This document shows positions 8,796-19,541 of a DNA stretch of 64,000 nt, piece by piece. The notes beneath the pieces were generated by a model. The model searched no databases. It had not been told where the DNA came from and saw only the letters and a list, made by a program, of their open reading frames with translations. Both the position numbers and the translations under genes were made by a program. The DNA comes from Phaeosaccion multiseriatum (lineage: Eukaryota > Ochrophyta, other classes): assembly GCA_965112735.1 (NCBI GenBank), contig OZ218959.1, positions 2,914,001 through 2,978,000 on the forward strand. The letters are read 5' to 3'. Within the stretch, counting starts at the first letter, position 1; every line of letters starts with the position of its first letter.

Positions 8796-11700
8796 TTAGT
8801 CCTTCACGCACACACGTTCCTCATCATCTGACCCTGAGCAGGACAAGTCTCGACGACAAGTGCTGTCCATTGGACTTGTGTCCCCTCTGCATGCGTCCCC
8901 CTCGGCTCCCTCCAGCGAGCACGTATAGGGCCCCCGGTCCTCGCCAACCCCTACGCGACAGGGAGTCTCGTTTCCCTCGCAAAAGCATGTCAGACCTTGT
9001 CTGCAAGAAGAAGATATGTATGGGCGGTTACCGCAGCACCCTGATCTGGCGGTTATGTGGCACAAACTCCCTTCGACACCGGGCCTGCTGCAGGTGTTGG
9101 TGTCAGACGAACAAAACAATCCCTCCCGACACGTGTTCGTCACACTTGCTGAGTACCTGGCAGAGCCATAGAGGCGGTCACAGGGCTGGCCGCGAGCGCC
9201 AGGACGGGTGCACGTGCTTGTGTCACTCATGCAAAAGAGCCCCTCCTCGCAGGTATCGACTGTATCCCGGGTGAATCCTCTAAGCCTCGACCCACGTTCG
9301 CAGGCCTGCCCGAGGCTAACCGGAGGCCTGCAAGTGTTGGTGTCAGGCCAGCAAACCAACCCCAACTCCTCGCACGGCCATCCTCCTCTACTGAAGTCAC
9401 ACGCCTCCTCAGGGACATCCGCACTAGGGGACGCAGTGGATGGTGCGAGTGTCGGAGAGGCGGTGGCCGGGACCTGCAGGGACAGACGACGGAGCGAGGA
9501 CAGTGGACGAGCAGGGGAGGATGGAGGCATGGTTAAGTTAAGCACCTGCCTGTCAGCAGAGTTGAGAGACAAAAGTCACGTCACGTACCGGACTGGGCGC
9601 AGCAGTGGGAGCAGCAGTCGTCGGAGCTGAAGTCGGAGCCATGGTGGTCGGCGCCGTCGTGGGGACAGCGGTCGTTGGTGCGAGCGTCGGAGCGGCGGTG
9701 GCCGGGACCTGAGACAGACGATGGAGCAAGCGAGCACAGTGGGAGAGCAGGGGAGAAAGGGGTCATGATGAAGCCCTGATCACCAGAGTCGAGACACACG
9801 CAAGCGAAGCAGAGGAGAGCCCAGAGGATTGCTCCCGACGCAGCCACACCACATACCGGAGTGGGCGCAGCAGTGGGAGCAGCAGTCGTCGGAGTTGAAG
9901 TCGGAGCCATGGTGGTCGGTGCCGTTGTGGGGACAGCGGTCGTTGGTGCGAGGGTCGGAGCGGCGGTGGCCGGGACCTGCAGGGACAGACGACGGAGCGA
10001 GGACAGTGGACGAGCAGGGGAGGATGGAGGCATGGTTAAGTTAAGCACCTGCCTGTCAGCAGAGTTGAGAGACAAAAGTCACGTCACGTACCGGAGTGGG
10101 TGCAGCAGTGGGAGCAGCAGTCGTCGGAGCTGAAGTCGGAGCCATGGTGGTCGGCGCCGTCGTGGGGACAGCGGTCGTTGGTGCGAGCGTCGGAGCGGCG
10201 GTGGCCGGGACCTGAGACAGACGATGGAGCAAGCGAGCACAGTGGGAGAGCAGGGGAGAAAGGGGTCATGATGAAGCCCTGACCACCAGAGTCGAGACAC
10301 ACGCAAGCGAGGCAGAGGAGAGCGCAGAGGATTGCTCCCTACGGACAGCCACAACATACCGGAGTGGGTGCAGCAGTGGGAGCAGCGGTCGTCGGAGCTG
10401 AGGTGGGAGCCATGGTGGTGCTCGGTGCCGTCGTGGGGACAGCGGTCGCTGGTGCGAGCGTCGGAGCGGCGGTGGCCGGGACCTGCAGGGACAGACGACG
10501 GAGCGAGGACAGTGTACGACCAGGGGAGGATGGAGGCATGGTAAAGTTAAGCACCTGTCAGAGTGGAGACACAAGCAAGAGGAGACACGCAAGGGCAAGG
10601 GCAGAGAGAAGAGGAGGGCTCCCGAGGCACACCACATACCGGAGGAGTGGGTGCAGCAGTGGGAGCAGCAGTCGTCGGAGCTGAGGTGGGAGCCGCGGTG
10701 GTCGGTGCCGTCGTGGGGACAGCGGTCGTTGGTGCGAGGCTCGGAGCGGCGGTGGTCGGGGCCTGAGACAGGCGATGGAGCAAGCAAGGACAGCGGGAGA
10801 GCAGGGGGTGATGGGAGCATGCATGGTATAGCACCGGTTAGAGTGGAGACACAAGCAGAGAGGAGAGGCAACGAGGCAGAGGAGAGAGCAGAAGAGGGCT
10901 CCCTGCTCACGTCACATACCGGAGTCGGTGGAGCAGTCGGAGGTGTGGTACTAGGTAGTGAGTCGTCGTCTGGGCACGGACCAAAGTCGCCGAATGAGCA
11001 GTAGCGGCATTCCTGGCTTATGCCAGCAGCATTGCACCCCAGGCCTGCGGCGCGTTTCGATATACGTCCGCAGCGGTAGGAGAGGAGCAAGGGTGGTCAA
11101 GGGCGGGGGGGGAGAAAGGCGGGCGGGCCAGGTGAACATCTACTCTGCCAGAGATGGTCATGAGGAGCGCGACGAGGAGGAAGAGAGAGTGGCGCGACGG
11201 GAGGCCAGGGAGACTCACAGCCAGTAGCGTCATTGGCACAGTCCAGACACGAAGGATCCACGACGCAGGGCGACGGTGCATGTATCTCCAGGCAAAGCAT
11301 GGAGCAGGCATCGTCGCTGGCAATTGGAGCGCTTGTTGTCTGTGGAGCAGTCGGAGGTGTGGTACTAGGTGGTGAGTCGTCATCTGCTGGACACGGATCA
11401 AAGTCGCCGAATGAGCAGTAGCGGCATTCCTGGCTTATGCCAGCAGCATTGCACCCCAGGCCTGTGGCGCGTTTCGAGAAAAGTCCGCAGCGGTAGAAGA
11501 GGAGCAAGGGTGGTCAAAGGCGGGGGGGGAGAAAGGAAGGAGGGTCAAGTGAACATCTACTCAACCAGAGATGGTCATGAGGAGCGCGACGAGGAGGAGG
11601 AGAGAGTGGCGCGACGGGAGGCCAGGGAGACTCACAGCCAGTAGCGTCATTGGCACAGTCCAGACACGAAGGATCCACGACGCAGGGCGACGGTGCATGT

Positions 11701-12592
11701 ATCTCCAGGCAAAGCATGGAGCAGGCATCGTCGCTGGCAATTGGAGCGCTTGTTGTCTGTGGAGCAGTCGAAGGCGTGGTAGGTGGAGAGTTGTCATCTG
11801 CTGGACACGGACCAAAGTCGCCGAACGAGCAGTAGCGGCATTCCTGGCTTATGCCAGCAGCATTGCACCCCAGGCCTGTGGCAAACAAGAAGGAAATTAG
11901 CAGTCAGGAGCACGGGGAGGATGGGCGGCGAGGAGTTCACTGAACTCACACTGATCTGACTGAGGGAAGGGGAGGAGAGGACGATTGCGTGTTGTTGGTG
12001 TAGAGAGTAAAGCAAGCAAGGCCATTCCTCGGGCTGGTGGCAACAAGAAGAACTTATCACTCAGCAGGGTCAGGCTATAGTACTTACCCCCATCCGCGCA
12101 CGAAGGGTCCGCAAAGCACGGCTCAACTGGGTTGATGTCCAGGCAGCGAGCAGCGCAGTCAAAATTGTTGTCGTAAGGGAGAACCCGTGCCACTTGCTGT
12201 GGACCCCCACCCGCCGACGTGGGCTGAATAGACCAGAGCAGCCAGTACACAAGCAAAAGAGTGGGGAGGAAAGGGAGGAGCGAGGTGGGCCCATGGTAAG
12301 AGCGTGGGCTTGCTGGATCTGCATCATTCCGCCCATGAAAAAATTCCGCAGGTGACGAAGTAGCTAAGCCAACCTTGCTTCTAGACAGGAAGAACGGGAC
12401 AACAAGACCACCGCAGCAGCCAGCTAAGCAGCTAAGTGGGGGGCTGCGACAGGGCTCAGGGTCAGGAAGAAGCAGGCACCAGCTGTAGCAAAAGAAAGGG
12501 ACGAGAGCCAGTCCACCCACCAAACAAGAATATGAACCCACCTGAACAAGTACTAGAGCGGCGCTGCAGCTCAGCAGCAGCAGATTTTCCAT
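8796..12592 (-). CDS. secreted Cys-rich protein with mucin-like Thr/Pro/Ala repeats from amplified exons
   Basis: Eleven exons give an intact 692-aa frame: 12542-12592, 12088-12223, 11636-11875, 11219-11461, 10920-11044, 10640-10762, 10360-10482, 10092-10211, 9857-9976, 9589-9708 and 8796-9473. Exon 1 encodes a hydrophobic start (MENLLLLSCSAALVLVQ), a probable signal peptide. Exons 2-5 carry repeats of a Cys module (LGCNAAGISQECRYCSFGDF and CSMLCLEIHAPSPCVVDPSC). Five consecutive exons of 40-41 codons, all phase 0-0, each encode nearly the same Thr/Ala/Pro repeat ending TAAPTAAPTP, which looks like an O-glycosylated stalk. The last exon is Cys-rich, with units such as CREGLFCSSDTNTCSRPG. I infer a wall or cell-surface protein. 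I recognise no named family; the C-terminus only loosely recalls Dickkopf-type Cys domains. Exon-intron units are tandemly duplicated. Confidence 0.78.
9589..10762 (-). repeat. tandemly amplified exon-intron units (Thr/Pro/Ala exons)
   Basis: Five units, each about 240-280 bp, contain one 120- or 123-bp exon plus its intron. Exons lie at 9589-9708, 9857-9976, 10092-10211, 10360-10482 and 10640-10762. Introns are also conserved, in two alternating types: one containing GACAGACGACGGAGCGAGGA, the other GAGACAGACGATGGAGCAAG. Confidence 0.92.
11041..11880 (-). repeat. tandem duplication of Cys-module exons
   Basis: Exons 11636-11875 and 11219-11461 are near-identical and are followed by similar introns; exon 10920-11044 is a shorter third copy of the 5' half. 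All begin in phase 1, so adding or removing the two full copies (240 and 243 bp) keeps the frame. Confidence 0.9.
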
Positions 12593-12934
12593 CCTTCTCC
12601 CTTGATATAATGGATACACATATAGTGCTGCTGGGAAGCTCCTGCAGGGAACGAAATTTCCGCATTCTTCCCCTTGCTTTTCACTTCCCTCCCCTTCGGT
12701 GTTGAAGCGGGGCCGGCGTGGGGGGGTCCCACTTTCGGCTGGAGGCGAATTTAATCAAACGAGGAATGTCTCTCTATTGTGGTATACAATGTCACAATGG
12801 TACAGCATACATGTCGCAAAACCTCCTCTAAGCACTTTCTCTCTCTCTCTCTCTCTCTCTGGATACATGTAAGAGAAGTGCTTGACCAATTATTGACTTA
12901 CTACGCCATTTGGATCCCGACCCGAGCACACAGA
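12593..12934. promoter_or_regulatory. divergent spacer, Cys-rich gene / LYR gene
   Basis: 342 bp between divergent starts, holding a (CT) run at about 12838-12860 near the LYR gene. No defined element seen. Confidence 0.4.
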
Positions 12935-13702
12935 ATGGCATCGGCGGCAGCGGCGGCTTTAAAGGCCAGGGATGTGCGCGCCCTATACCGTGCTTGCTTC
13001 CGCCTGAGTCGGTTCATACCTACAGGTCGACAAAGAGCCATCATGTGCAACTATGCCCGCCTTACTTTCCGAAGCGACAATGGGAAGACCCATCAGCAGA
13101 GAATGCAGGATGGGGTGGAGGAACTCTCTTCCATGTCATTTTACCTCGCGGTCAAGGCCGAAGGAAGGAAGAAGGGGGACATCGAGCGAGTTCTGGAGGA
13201 AACGAAGGCGTCCCTTTTCAGTGGAAGAGCAGAGGTTCGGACTGGAGGGGGCGGTGCGCCACCTGCTGGTGGCACCACGCGGGGCCTGCCCAATGCCACA
13301 AAAGCGAGTACCCTTTCTTCGAAAGAGGAGGCAGCGAAGGACTTCATCCAAGGTTGGCTGCAGAGGTGCGTGTCTGGGGAGAGTGATGTCTTTCTTTCGC
13401 TAACCTCTGTCCCGTTCCTCCACACCACCGCAACCTTGCATTCCCCTCGTCACGCACCATTCGTGCCTGCTTCTCGCCGCCCATGCTTGGTGTGGTTGCC
13501 TTGCAGAGCCCTACCGGGAGCAGCAGTGCTGGACATTCAGCGCTACGGCGAGGAGCTGAGGCTCGAGGGCTTCGACTCTGAGGAGCTTCTTCTTCATCTG
13601 CGGGAGTCTGATCTCGACAAATTCGTCGGCAAGGCCGCCCACACAAGGGCCATTCTCCTGCACGCAGCGACAGCAGGCCCCCCAAGCGGTCCGGAGGGAT
13701 GA
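12935..13702 (+). CDS. LYR-motif (Complex1_LYR) protein with SAM-like C-terminus
   Basis: Two exons, 12935-13365 and 13507-13702, give 208 aa. The N-terminus shows the LYR signature (ALYRACFRLSRFIPTGRQRA, with L17-Y18-R19), followed by a conserved F-R (LTFRSDNG) and a further helix. LYR proteins are small helical adaptors, mostly mitochondrial, that act with acyl-carrier protein in Fe-S cluster and respiratory complex assembly. After a Gly/Ala-rich linker, residues about 150-200 (YGEELRLEGFDSEELLLHL, then SDLDKFV) look like a SAM-type helical bundle; this second assignment is weaker. At 208 aa it is about twice the size of a typical LYR protein. The intron is 141 bp, a multiple of three with no in-frame stop, so its retention would give a longer in-frame protein. 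Confidence 0.7.
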   Translation: MASAAAAALKARDVRALYRACFRLSRFIPTGRQRAIMCNYARLTFRSDNGKTHQQRMQDGVEELSSMSFYLAVKAEGRKKGDIERVLEETKASLFSGRAEVRTGGGGAPPAGGTTRGLPNATKASTLSSKEEAAKDFIQGWLQRCVSGESDVFLSLTSVPFLHTTATLHSPRHAPFVPASRRPCLVWLPCRALPGAAVLDIQRYGEELRLEGFDSEELLLHLRESDLDKFVGKAAHTRAILLHAATAGPPSGPEG

Positions 13703-14517
13703 GGGGAGAGAGGGTGTGGTGGTTTGGTGGTGCCGCACCGAATAAGATGCGCCCAAGTATACCATAGTGTGGTGGCTCTCTCACCCCTGCCCCCTGCCCT
13801 CCATTCCATTCCCACCAGCAGTGGTGAAAGATGGAGCCCCATGAGACACCGAAAGCGGAAGCGCGGTGGGGTGGATGGTCGCCTTTGGTTCGCTTGATTT
13901 GGCGAGAGAGAGCGTGTGTCATCCGCGTCGCGATGAGGTAACTGGCGTGCAGATTATCCCCTTGGAGGGAGGTACGCACAAAAACATCCTGCACGGCGTG
14001 TGCCCCTCGCCAAGGTACCCTCGAGGCTGAGGCTGAGGCTGGGGCTGTACTGAGACTCATACGAGGCTGCAGGGGAGAGGACTAGCCAATCCATTCTCTG
14101 CCAAACCCCCGCACCAGCGTTGTTGCTGAGAGAGCCCGACACACTACGCAGAAGGCCCCCAGGGCGATCGGCACCAAGGGCAGGCAAGAGAGTCGAAGAG
14201 GAAGCAGCATCATGAGCCGAGCCAGCCACAGCCAGATGCACGCTCTGGAGAAGCAGCGTCCGGGCGAAGATTGGGTCCTTATCGTCTTCGCCCCCTTCCT
14301 CTCCCCGCCACGCGCAAGAAAGGGAGGCAGAATCTTATGTACGCTCATCGAAAGGGAAGAAGGACGAAGCCGTGATTTGATTTTTCCTTGGCACCTCGTC
14401 ACACACAGCCTGTACATAACGCTACATGTATTTATTCAGTCGCCCGAGGCCTTGTCTCCCCCCATCACACCAAGGTAGTCATACACCCCTCTGTACACCA
14501 CTGTGGCCCTGCCAATC
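13703..14517. other. convergent spacer, LYR gene / Nudix gene
   Basis: 815 bp between convergent genes. It holds a short GAGGCT repeat at about 14022-14046. The ORFs present look like chance frames. 3' UTRs of both genes should lie here. Confidence 0.45.
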
Positions 14518-15561
14518 TCATTTGGACTCGCCGTGTTGGCGCAGCTGTGCCAGAGGTGCCTGTAACCCCCCCTCTGCAGTGACGCTCAGCATCACCACAC
14601 CCGAGGCCCGGTCCACAACCTTCGCGTCCTGGCCCGACCCCTGCTCTATTTGAAGCCGTTTGCACGCGTCCTCGACGATGTCCGCGTGATCGAAGGCCAT
14701 GCTGGGAAGCGCAGACAGCGGGAACCATTCAGCCTTGGCAGCATCGTCCCCTGTCAACAGTCAACAACACCAACCAACAGCAACGGGTCGCAGCAGGGTT
14801 ACTTGGCCGTATCTTCTTCCCAAAGCAAGACACGTGACGTTGGATCTGTCATGCAATTCACTTCCGCGGAGGCAGGCAGCCAGCTCGCTCACCTGCAGTG
14901 GCCGTTCCTCCCGCGTGCACATCCTCCTGAACCGACATGAAGGCGACGGTAGTGCACCACTGAGTGGCGACAGACCACAGGGACCACAGGGGAGGGAGGG
15001 GCTTTAGATAGAAATATGATGATGAACGAGAGTATCGCCCCCTTGGTTACCTGGCGAGGGTCGCGGTGAGGCGCACCGTAAGCTCCTATTTGCGCCAAAG
15101 GGGTGTGAACGGAGAGAGCCGTCTCTTCCTCCAGCTCCCTCCTCGCAGCGACCTCCAAGTCCTCCTGCTCATTTACAAACCCACCGGCGAGAGCCCATTG
15201 GCCCTGAAGGCGGAAGGGGGAGGGGTGGTGTTTGTTTGGGCTTTCCTCATTGTACTCTCCACCTCGGCTCACGCACCCCTACCTTGAAAGGATCATTCCC
15301 TCTCTCGATGAGCAGCACCAGCCACTCACGCTTGGGGGAAAGTGCGAAGGGCACGCAATCGACAGTCAGCGCACACTGCGGGTAGTCGTATTGGTATTTC
15401 TTGACGTCTTTTGGAGCGCCCGCCATCTCGGTCATAGGCCTTCGCGTGCTCCCCCACTTCCCCGCGGACTGCAGGCCAACGAACGCGATTGCCGAGTGCG
15501 TGGAGGACAGAAGTCCTGCTGCTGCCGCCGCTCCTGCTTTCACCGCCACCAACCTGCGCAT
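14518..15561 (-). CDS. Nudix hydrolase with probable plastid presequence
   Basis: Four exons, 15283-15561, 15051-15203, 14893-14959 and 14518-14750, give 243 aa from the ATG at 15561. Nudix enzymes hydrolyse nucleoside diphosphate derivatives; the substrate here is unknown. The Nudix box runs G101-L123 (GGFVNEQEDLEVAARRELEEE, then TAL) with G101, E107, R115, E116, E119 and E120 in place. The last Gly of the consensus is Ala. The N-terminus ([20 protein letters not shown], then HSAIAFVGL) reads as a signal peptide followed by an Ala-Phe cleavage site, the pattern of bipartite plastid targeting in heterokont algae. Downstream parts (TVAFMSVQEDVHAGG, then AGDDAAKAEWFPL) fit ADP-ribose or sugar-nucleotide Nudix proteins. 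The gene is divergent from the histone-fold gene. Confidence 0.85.
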
Positions 15562-15704
15562 ATGCTGCGCTGTTCGTCTATCGATGTTCACCCACCCTCA
15601 AGTGTGTAATTTGTAATTCGACTCGCCAACGCGTCGCCATCTGTGCCTGACTCCCTTCGCCGACCGAAGTAGTATTGCACGTGGGCGGGCGGTAGACAAG
15701 AGCT
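15562..15704. promoter_or_regulatory. compact divergent promoter, Nudix / histone-fold gene
   Basis: Only 143 bp separate the two start codons, so this segment must carry both 5' ends. It contains a GCACGTGGGCGGGC stretch (E-box-like CACGTG) near the histone-fold gene. Regulatory role is inferred. Confidence 0.45.
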
Positions 15705-16481
15705 ATGGCTGACGCTACGGAGGAAGCTCAAGCTGCTGTCGCACCACCTCCTGTGGCTGTTCCCGTAGCAGCTCCGGATCCAACGCCGGGATTAGCGGAG
15801 GAGTCAACGAGTAGTGTTAGGGAGGGGGAGGGGGATGGGAACAGAGGCGTGAAGCGCCCTCATCCGGACGCTTCTGCCACTGGAGAAGCAGCGGGGGAGC
15901 CTGCGGAGAAGAAGTCAGCAGTGGAAGCTCCATTAGCGCCTTCAGGGGCGACTCTGGCAGCCTCCGCAGCTCCAACAGCAGTCCCAGTGGCCCAAGCCCA
16001 GGCAGCTCCTGTACCGGTGCCAGCACCAGTTCCAGTGGTGGCAGCAGCGATTCCAGTACCAGCAGCAACAGTAGGACAGCAGCTACCCATACCTCAGGTG
16101 AAGAAGGAGACAAAGGCCAAGGAGCCCAAGCTTCCTGCGAGCGTCGTGAGCTGCAACGACATCAGCAAGCTCCCCTTCTCGAAGGGGACCATCAAGAGGA
16201 TCATGAAGCTAGGCGCTTGCACGGAGGGCACCAAGAACGTGTCTGTAGAGGCCGTGCAGCTCATTGGACAGGCCAGGTCCGTGAGTTAGTGAAACCAAGG
16301 GTGGCGGGGGCAACGTTTGCACTTGACGATCTGACTGATTACGAAGTTCATCATCTACTTCTTTGCACGCCTGCTTCCTCCCGCTGCAGGGCCGCGGTGC
16401 CGCCCGCTCCCCACTATCAATCTATACTGATAACACCTTTCTTGTTCTCCCACACACACATGACAACAACATGCAAAATGA

Positions 16482-16525
<44 letters not shown>

Positions 16526-16747
16526 CCAACAATAACGCGACAAACCAACAATGAAAACAGCGTGCTCTTTCTGGAGAGCCTGGCCAAGTCTTCCTCTTCG
16601 CAGGCCGCCGCCAAGAACAGAGCCACCTCTCTCAAGTATCAGGACGTTTTCGAGGCCAGGGCCAGCGACCCCAAGCTGCTCTTCCTTGACATGGTGGTGC
16701 CTGTGACTGCGGCCGTGCTCAAGGACAAGCAGGGCGGCGGCAAGTGA
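15705..16747 (+). CDS. histone-fold protein (CBF/NF-Y, CHRAC/POLE-like)
   Basis: Two exons, 15705-16276 and 16561-16747, give 252 aa. The first 140 residues are Ala/Pro/Val-rich with a basic patch (GVKRPHPDA). The C-terminal 100 residues form a histone fold of the CBF/NF-Y type: LPFSKGTIKRIMKLGACTEG, SVEAVQLIGQASVLFLESLA across the splice, then a C-terminal helix region (LKYQDVF, then LLFLDMVVPV). Such proteins heterodimerise and act in chromatin remodelling (CHRAC), DNA polymerase epsilon or transcription (NF-YC, DRAP1). The pattern L-P-x-S-K-G-T-I-K-R-I-M-K resembles the CHRAC1/POLE4 branch most, but I cannot separate the subfamilies by eye. The intron (284 bp) contains an (AAC) repeat. Confidence 0.78.
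16482..16545 (+). repeat. (AAC)n microsatellite in histone-fold intron
   Basis: About 15-20 AAC units with minor interruptions end about 15 bases upstream of the acceptor at 16560. Confidence 0.93.
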
Positions 16748-17605
16748 ATGGTGATGAAGCAGTATTTGTAGCAGCCAGTTGGTGAGTGGGGCGGTGGAGC
16801 GTAGCATTTGTGTCTCTCTTGCGTCTCGATTTCAATGCACCCTGCTGTAGGGCAATCATGGCCCCCCGAAAAGTCAAGCTGCTGCTGGCATGCTTTTGTT
16901 ATTATGTTAGCGTAGTAAATCTCAAATATGACTGCTCCATGACCTTCCGTACCACACCCTTCCTGAAACAAATCTGGTGCCCTCTTCCTCAAAACCAATC
17001 GCACCACCACAACAGATGCCTCCACCTCCACTTGCTCTCCCCGCACCTCCTCCCCTTCTTTGAGAACTCTTCAGATTGCGTCTCGCCGCGCACTAAGCTT
17101 TCCACCGTAAGTTGGTCGCCCTCTGCTACGTAAGAGCAGAGCTTTTCTTTTTAATTTAAAAAAAAAAAAATTAAAATTAAAAGTTACAATTATATTTTAT
17201 AAGAGTGGAGCACCACCAAAAGAACTAAAAGGGGATTATTAGCGTAGTGCAGTGCTACTAATGTTACCAAAGACTCTGAGGGTGGTATTGCACTCCCCTT
17301 GCCCACCCCTACCTGAGGAGCGTAACAAAAACGACTCAACTCGGCGATGGAGGCACTTTACAGGGGGGGGAGGGCCCTCTGGGCTGCAAGACACCCTTAT
17401 GTAAGACCCGCATGGCCTTTACGTAAGGAACAGGAGCTTCAGTTTGTTAGGTCTCAACGCGCTGCAGGGCCATAGAGCTGAACTTGATAGAGGTTGCAGG
17501 AGGCAACGATGCCGGCATTCGACTTGTCTCGACGAGGGCAACACGATGCGCACGTTCAAACTCGCTAAAACAGTAGTTTGGGGTGGAAAAAAGGCGTTCC
17601 AACGA
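16748..17605. other. convergent spacer, histone-fold gene / 7TM-RGS A
   Basis: 858 bp between convergent genes. It contains an A/T run at about 17150-17185 (TTTAATTT then a 12-A run and AATTAAAATTAAAAG), possibly part of a 3' end signal. No coding evidence. Confidence 0.45.
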
Positions 17606-19419
17606 TCAACAATCAGCTCGAGGGCTAGAGTACTGGGTGTGATTCGTAGACCTTCCATCGGTTAGAGCTTTTGAAGACCCGAGCAAGCTTCTCGCCACCT
17701 CCACGCCGTCTTCGTCACTGCCAACCGTCTGAAGCTCGAGTCGGGACTCGATGAGCCGCAGCGCCTGTTTATACTCCGGGGTGGTCTTGAACTTGGCGAG
17801 GAAGTTGCTGTCCAGCAGTCCGTACACCTCCGTCACAGCCGGATCAAATACGTGTCTCCTGTCTTCCACCTGGGGCGGGGGGGAAGAAAGGACGGAGGAT
17901 GTGGTGAGAGTCAGGCTGACACTGCGCGAGCGATAGCGGTGCTACCCTGCCCTCCCCGTGACCATACCTGGAGACCTGGCGTACGGCCTTCCCTCCCCCC
18001 CCTCCCCTTGCTTCTCACCTTGTCGTTGCTGGAGAAGACCGCCGCATCCATGAGCCTCATCGTCTTGGCACGCATCTTTGAGTTGATGTTCACCTCCATG
18101 TCAGAGAACGGCTGGATGTACGTGCGGCAGATACCCACGTACAAAGCATGGGTGCTGTCCATGCTAGGCTTCTCGGCGGCTCGACGTGGCTCCTGCTGAT
18201 CCTGCTCCTGAAGGGCTATGCCTCCTCCTTCTCCAGCCACAAGCGCCGCATCGTACTGCTCCACCGCCCGGAGGAAATCGAAACTCTCGATGCATATCGC
18301 CCGCCGAAGGAAGTTCTCAAACGGCGCCGCCATTTCAGCACATAGCAGAATGGCTCTGGTGTTGCCAAAGCGGCCCCCATCATGAAGGGTGGTACATGTC
18401 CTTGTCTCGGGAAGCACCTTGCTGTTGCGGCTTCCGAGTCTTGGGGATAGCATTTGCTCTCGGATGTTGCGGTCCTTGATCCACCGCAAATCCCCCCACC
18501 AAAACAACGTCATAATGGGATTCCCGGCACAAAACACTGTAATGAGGTGGTTGATGCTCGTTGACGTGTGGAACGAGTCGCTCAAGTCTGACGCGATGCG
18601 GATCGTAAAGAAGATGCAGCCGAGGACACAAAATATGCTCAAGCTCATCAGCAGCTCCCGTCCGACGAGCAAATCGTCGCTGGAGTCGAAAGCTGCCTTT
18701 GCCGACACGAAGATGAGGCCGACGGTACCCCATACGAACCAGACAGTCAACACCCAAGGCTGAAGCATGTAGCAAAGGCCATCGGGGCCATTGTCGAACA
18801 TGAAGGGCTTCAAAAGAATCACCGCAATGGGTATGGGTGTGATCATCATGGTACACCCGACCACCACCTTCCATGCCCACATCGGATTCATGATATAGTG
18901 GTACTTCTTCCGGGTCTCAGCACCGCTCGTTGCAACAAACATCTTAGCCCCCCGCAAAATGAATGGCAAGCCTGAGACCAAAGGAGGAGGGAGAAGAGGA
19001 GGGGGGAGGCGGGGGGCGGCGGGTAGAGGTGCGTGGGGAGAGAGGGAGGGAGGAGAAAGGGCCCGGCAGCTCAGCAGCTGTAGAGGAAGGACGATCACCA
19101 GCCATCTTCAACCTTGTAGTCAGGCCGACCCCTCAAAATAGGAGGGAACACTTTCCTCACCTGCTCCGGCGAAGGCGCACCAGGCCACCATCACGATGTA
19201 GGCACAGGAAAATGTTGCCTTCTCGAGACGGCGCACCTCACCAAGAAGCAGGGATCCTGCTGTGAAGATAAAGTAGAGACAATGGCACAAAGTCAGGCCT
19301 GGGAACCTCGCCCGGATGAGGGGGCTATGTCTGGACCTCCACAACCAGAGCGCCTTGGGAAGCATCACCGACAGGTAGGCCCCATAGCCAACGACGAGTG
19401 CAATCGACACTGCATGCAT
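17606..19419 (-). CDS. 7TM-RGS receptor-like protein, copy A
   Basis: Three exons, 19161-19419, 18019-18971 and 17606-17869, give 491 aa. The N-terminal half has several hydrophobic segments (IALVVGYGAYLSVMLPKALW, LCHCLYFIFTAGSLLLG, FSCAYIVMVAWCAFAGA, then four or more in exon 2), consistent with seven membrane spans. The C-terminal half is an RGS domain: FENFLRRAICIESFDFLRAV, then YVGICRTYIQPFS, then VNINSKMRAKTMRLMDAA, and in exon 3 VFDPAVTEVYGLLDSNFLAK followed by FKTTPEYK. RGS domains speed GTP hydrolysis by G-alpha. The same 7TM-plus-RGS layout is known from plant RGS1 and from protists, so a role in heterotrimeric G-protein signalling at a membrane is inferred. It has a tandem paralogue at 20891-22676. 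Confidence 0.82.
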
Positions 19420-19541
19420 CGTGCTGCCGTCTTTGGGCCCCGCGGAGGATCTGCTCAATTCTTATGTACGCATATTTCTCTTTTTCTCTTTTTTCTCTGG
19501 GGGCAAGGGGGGCAGGCGTTACTTTCATTGACTTCGCACAA

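Noticed and set aside
9589-10762. Regular repeats resembling a CRISPR array
   Set aside because: The repeats are exon-intron units with proper splice sites and an open reading frame across all exons.
11018-11401. Alternative minus-strand frames over the Cys-module exons
   Set aside because: The frame with conserved cysteines is phase-consistent across all eleven exons; the alternatives meet stops in one of the copies.
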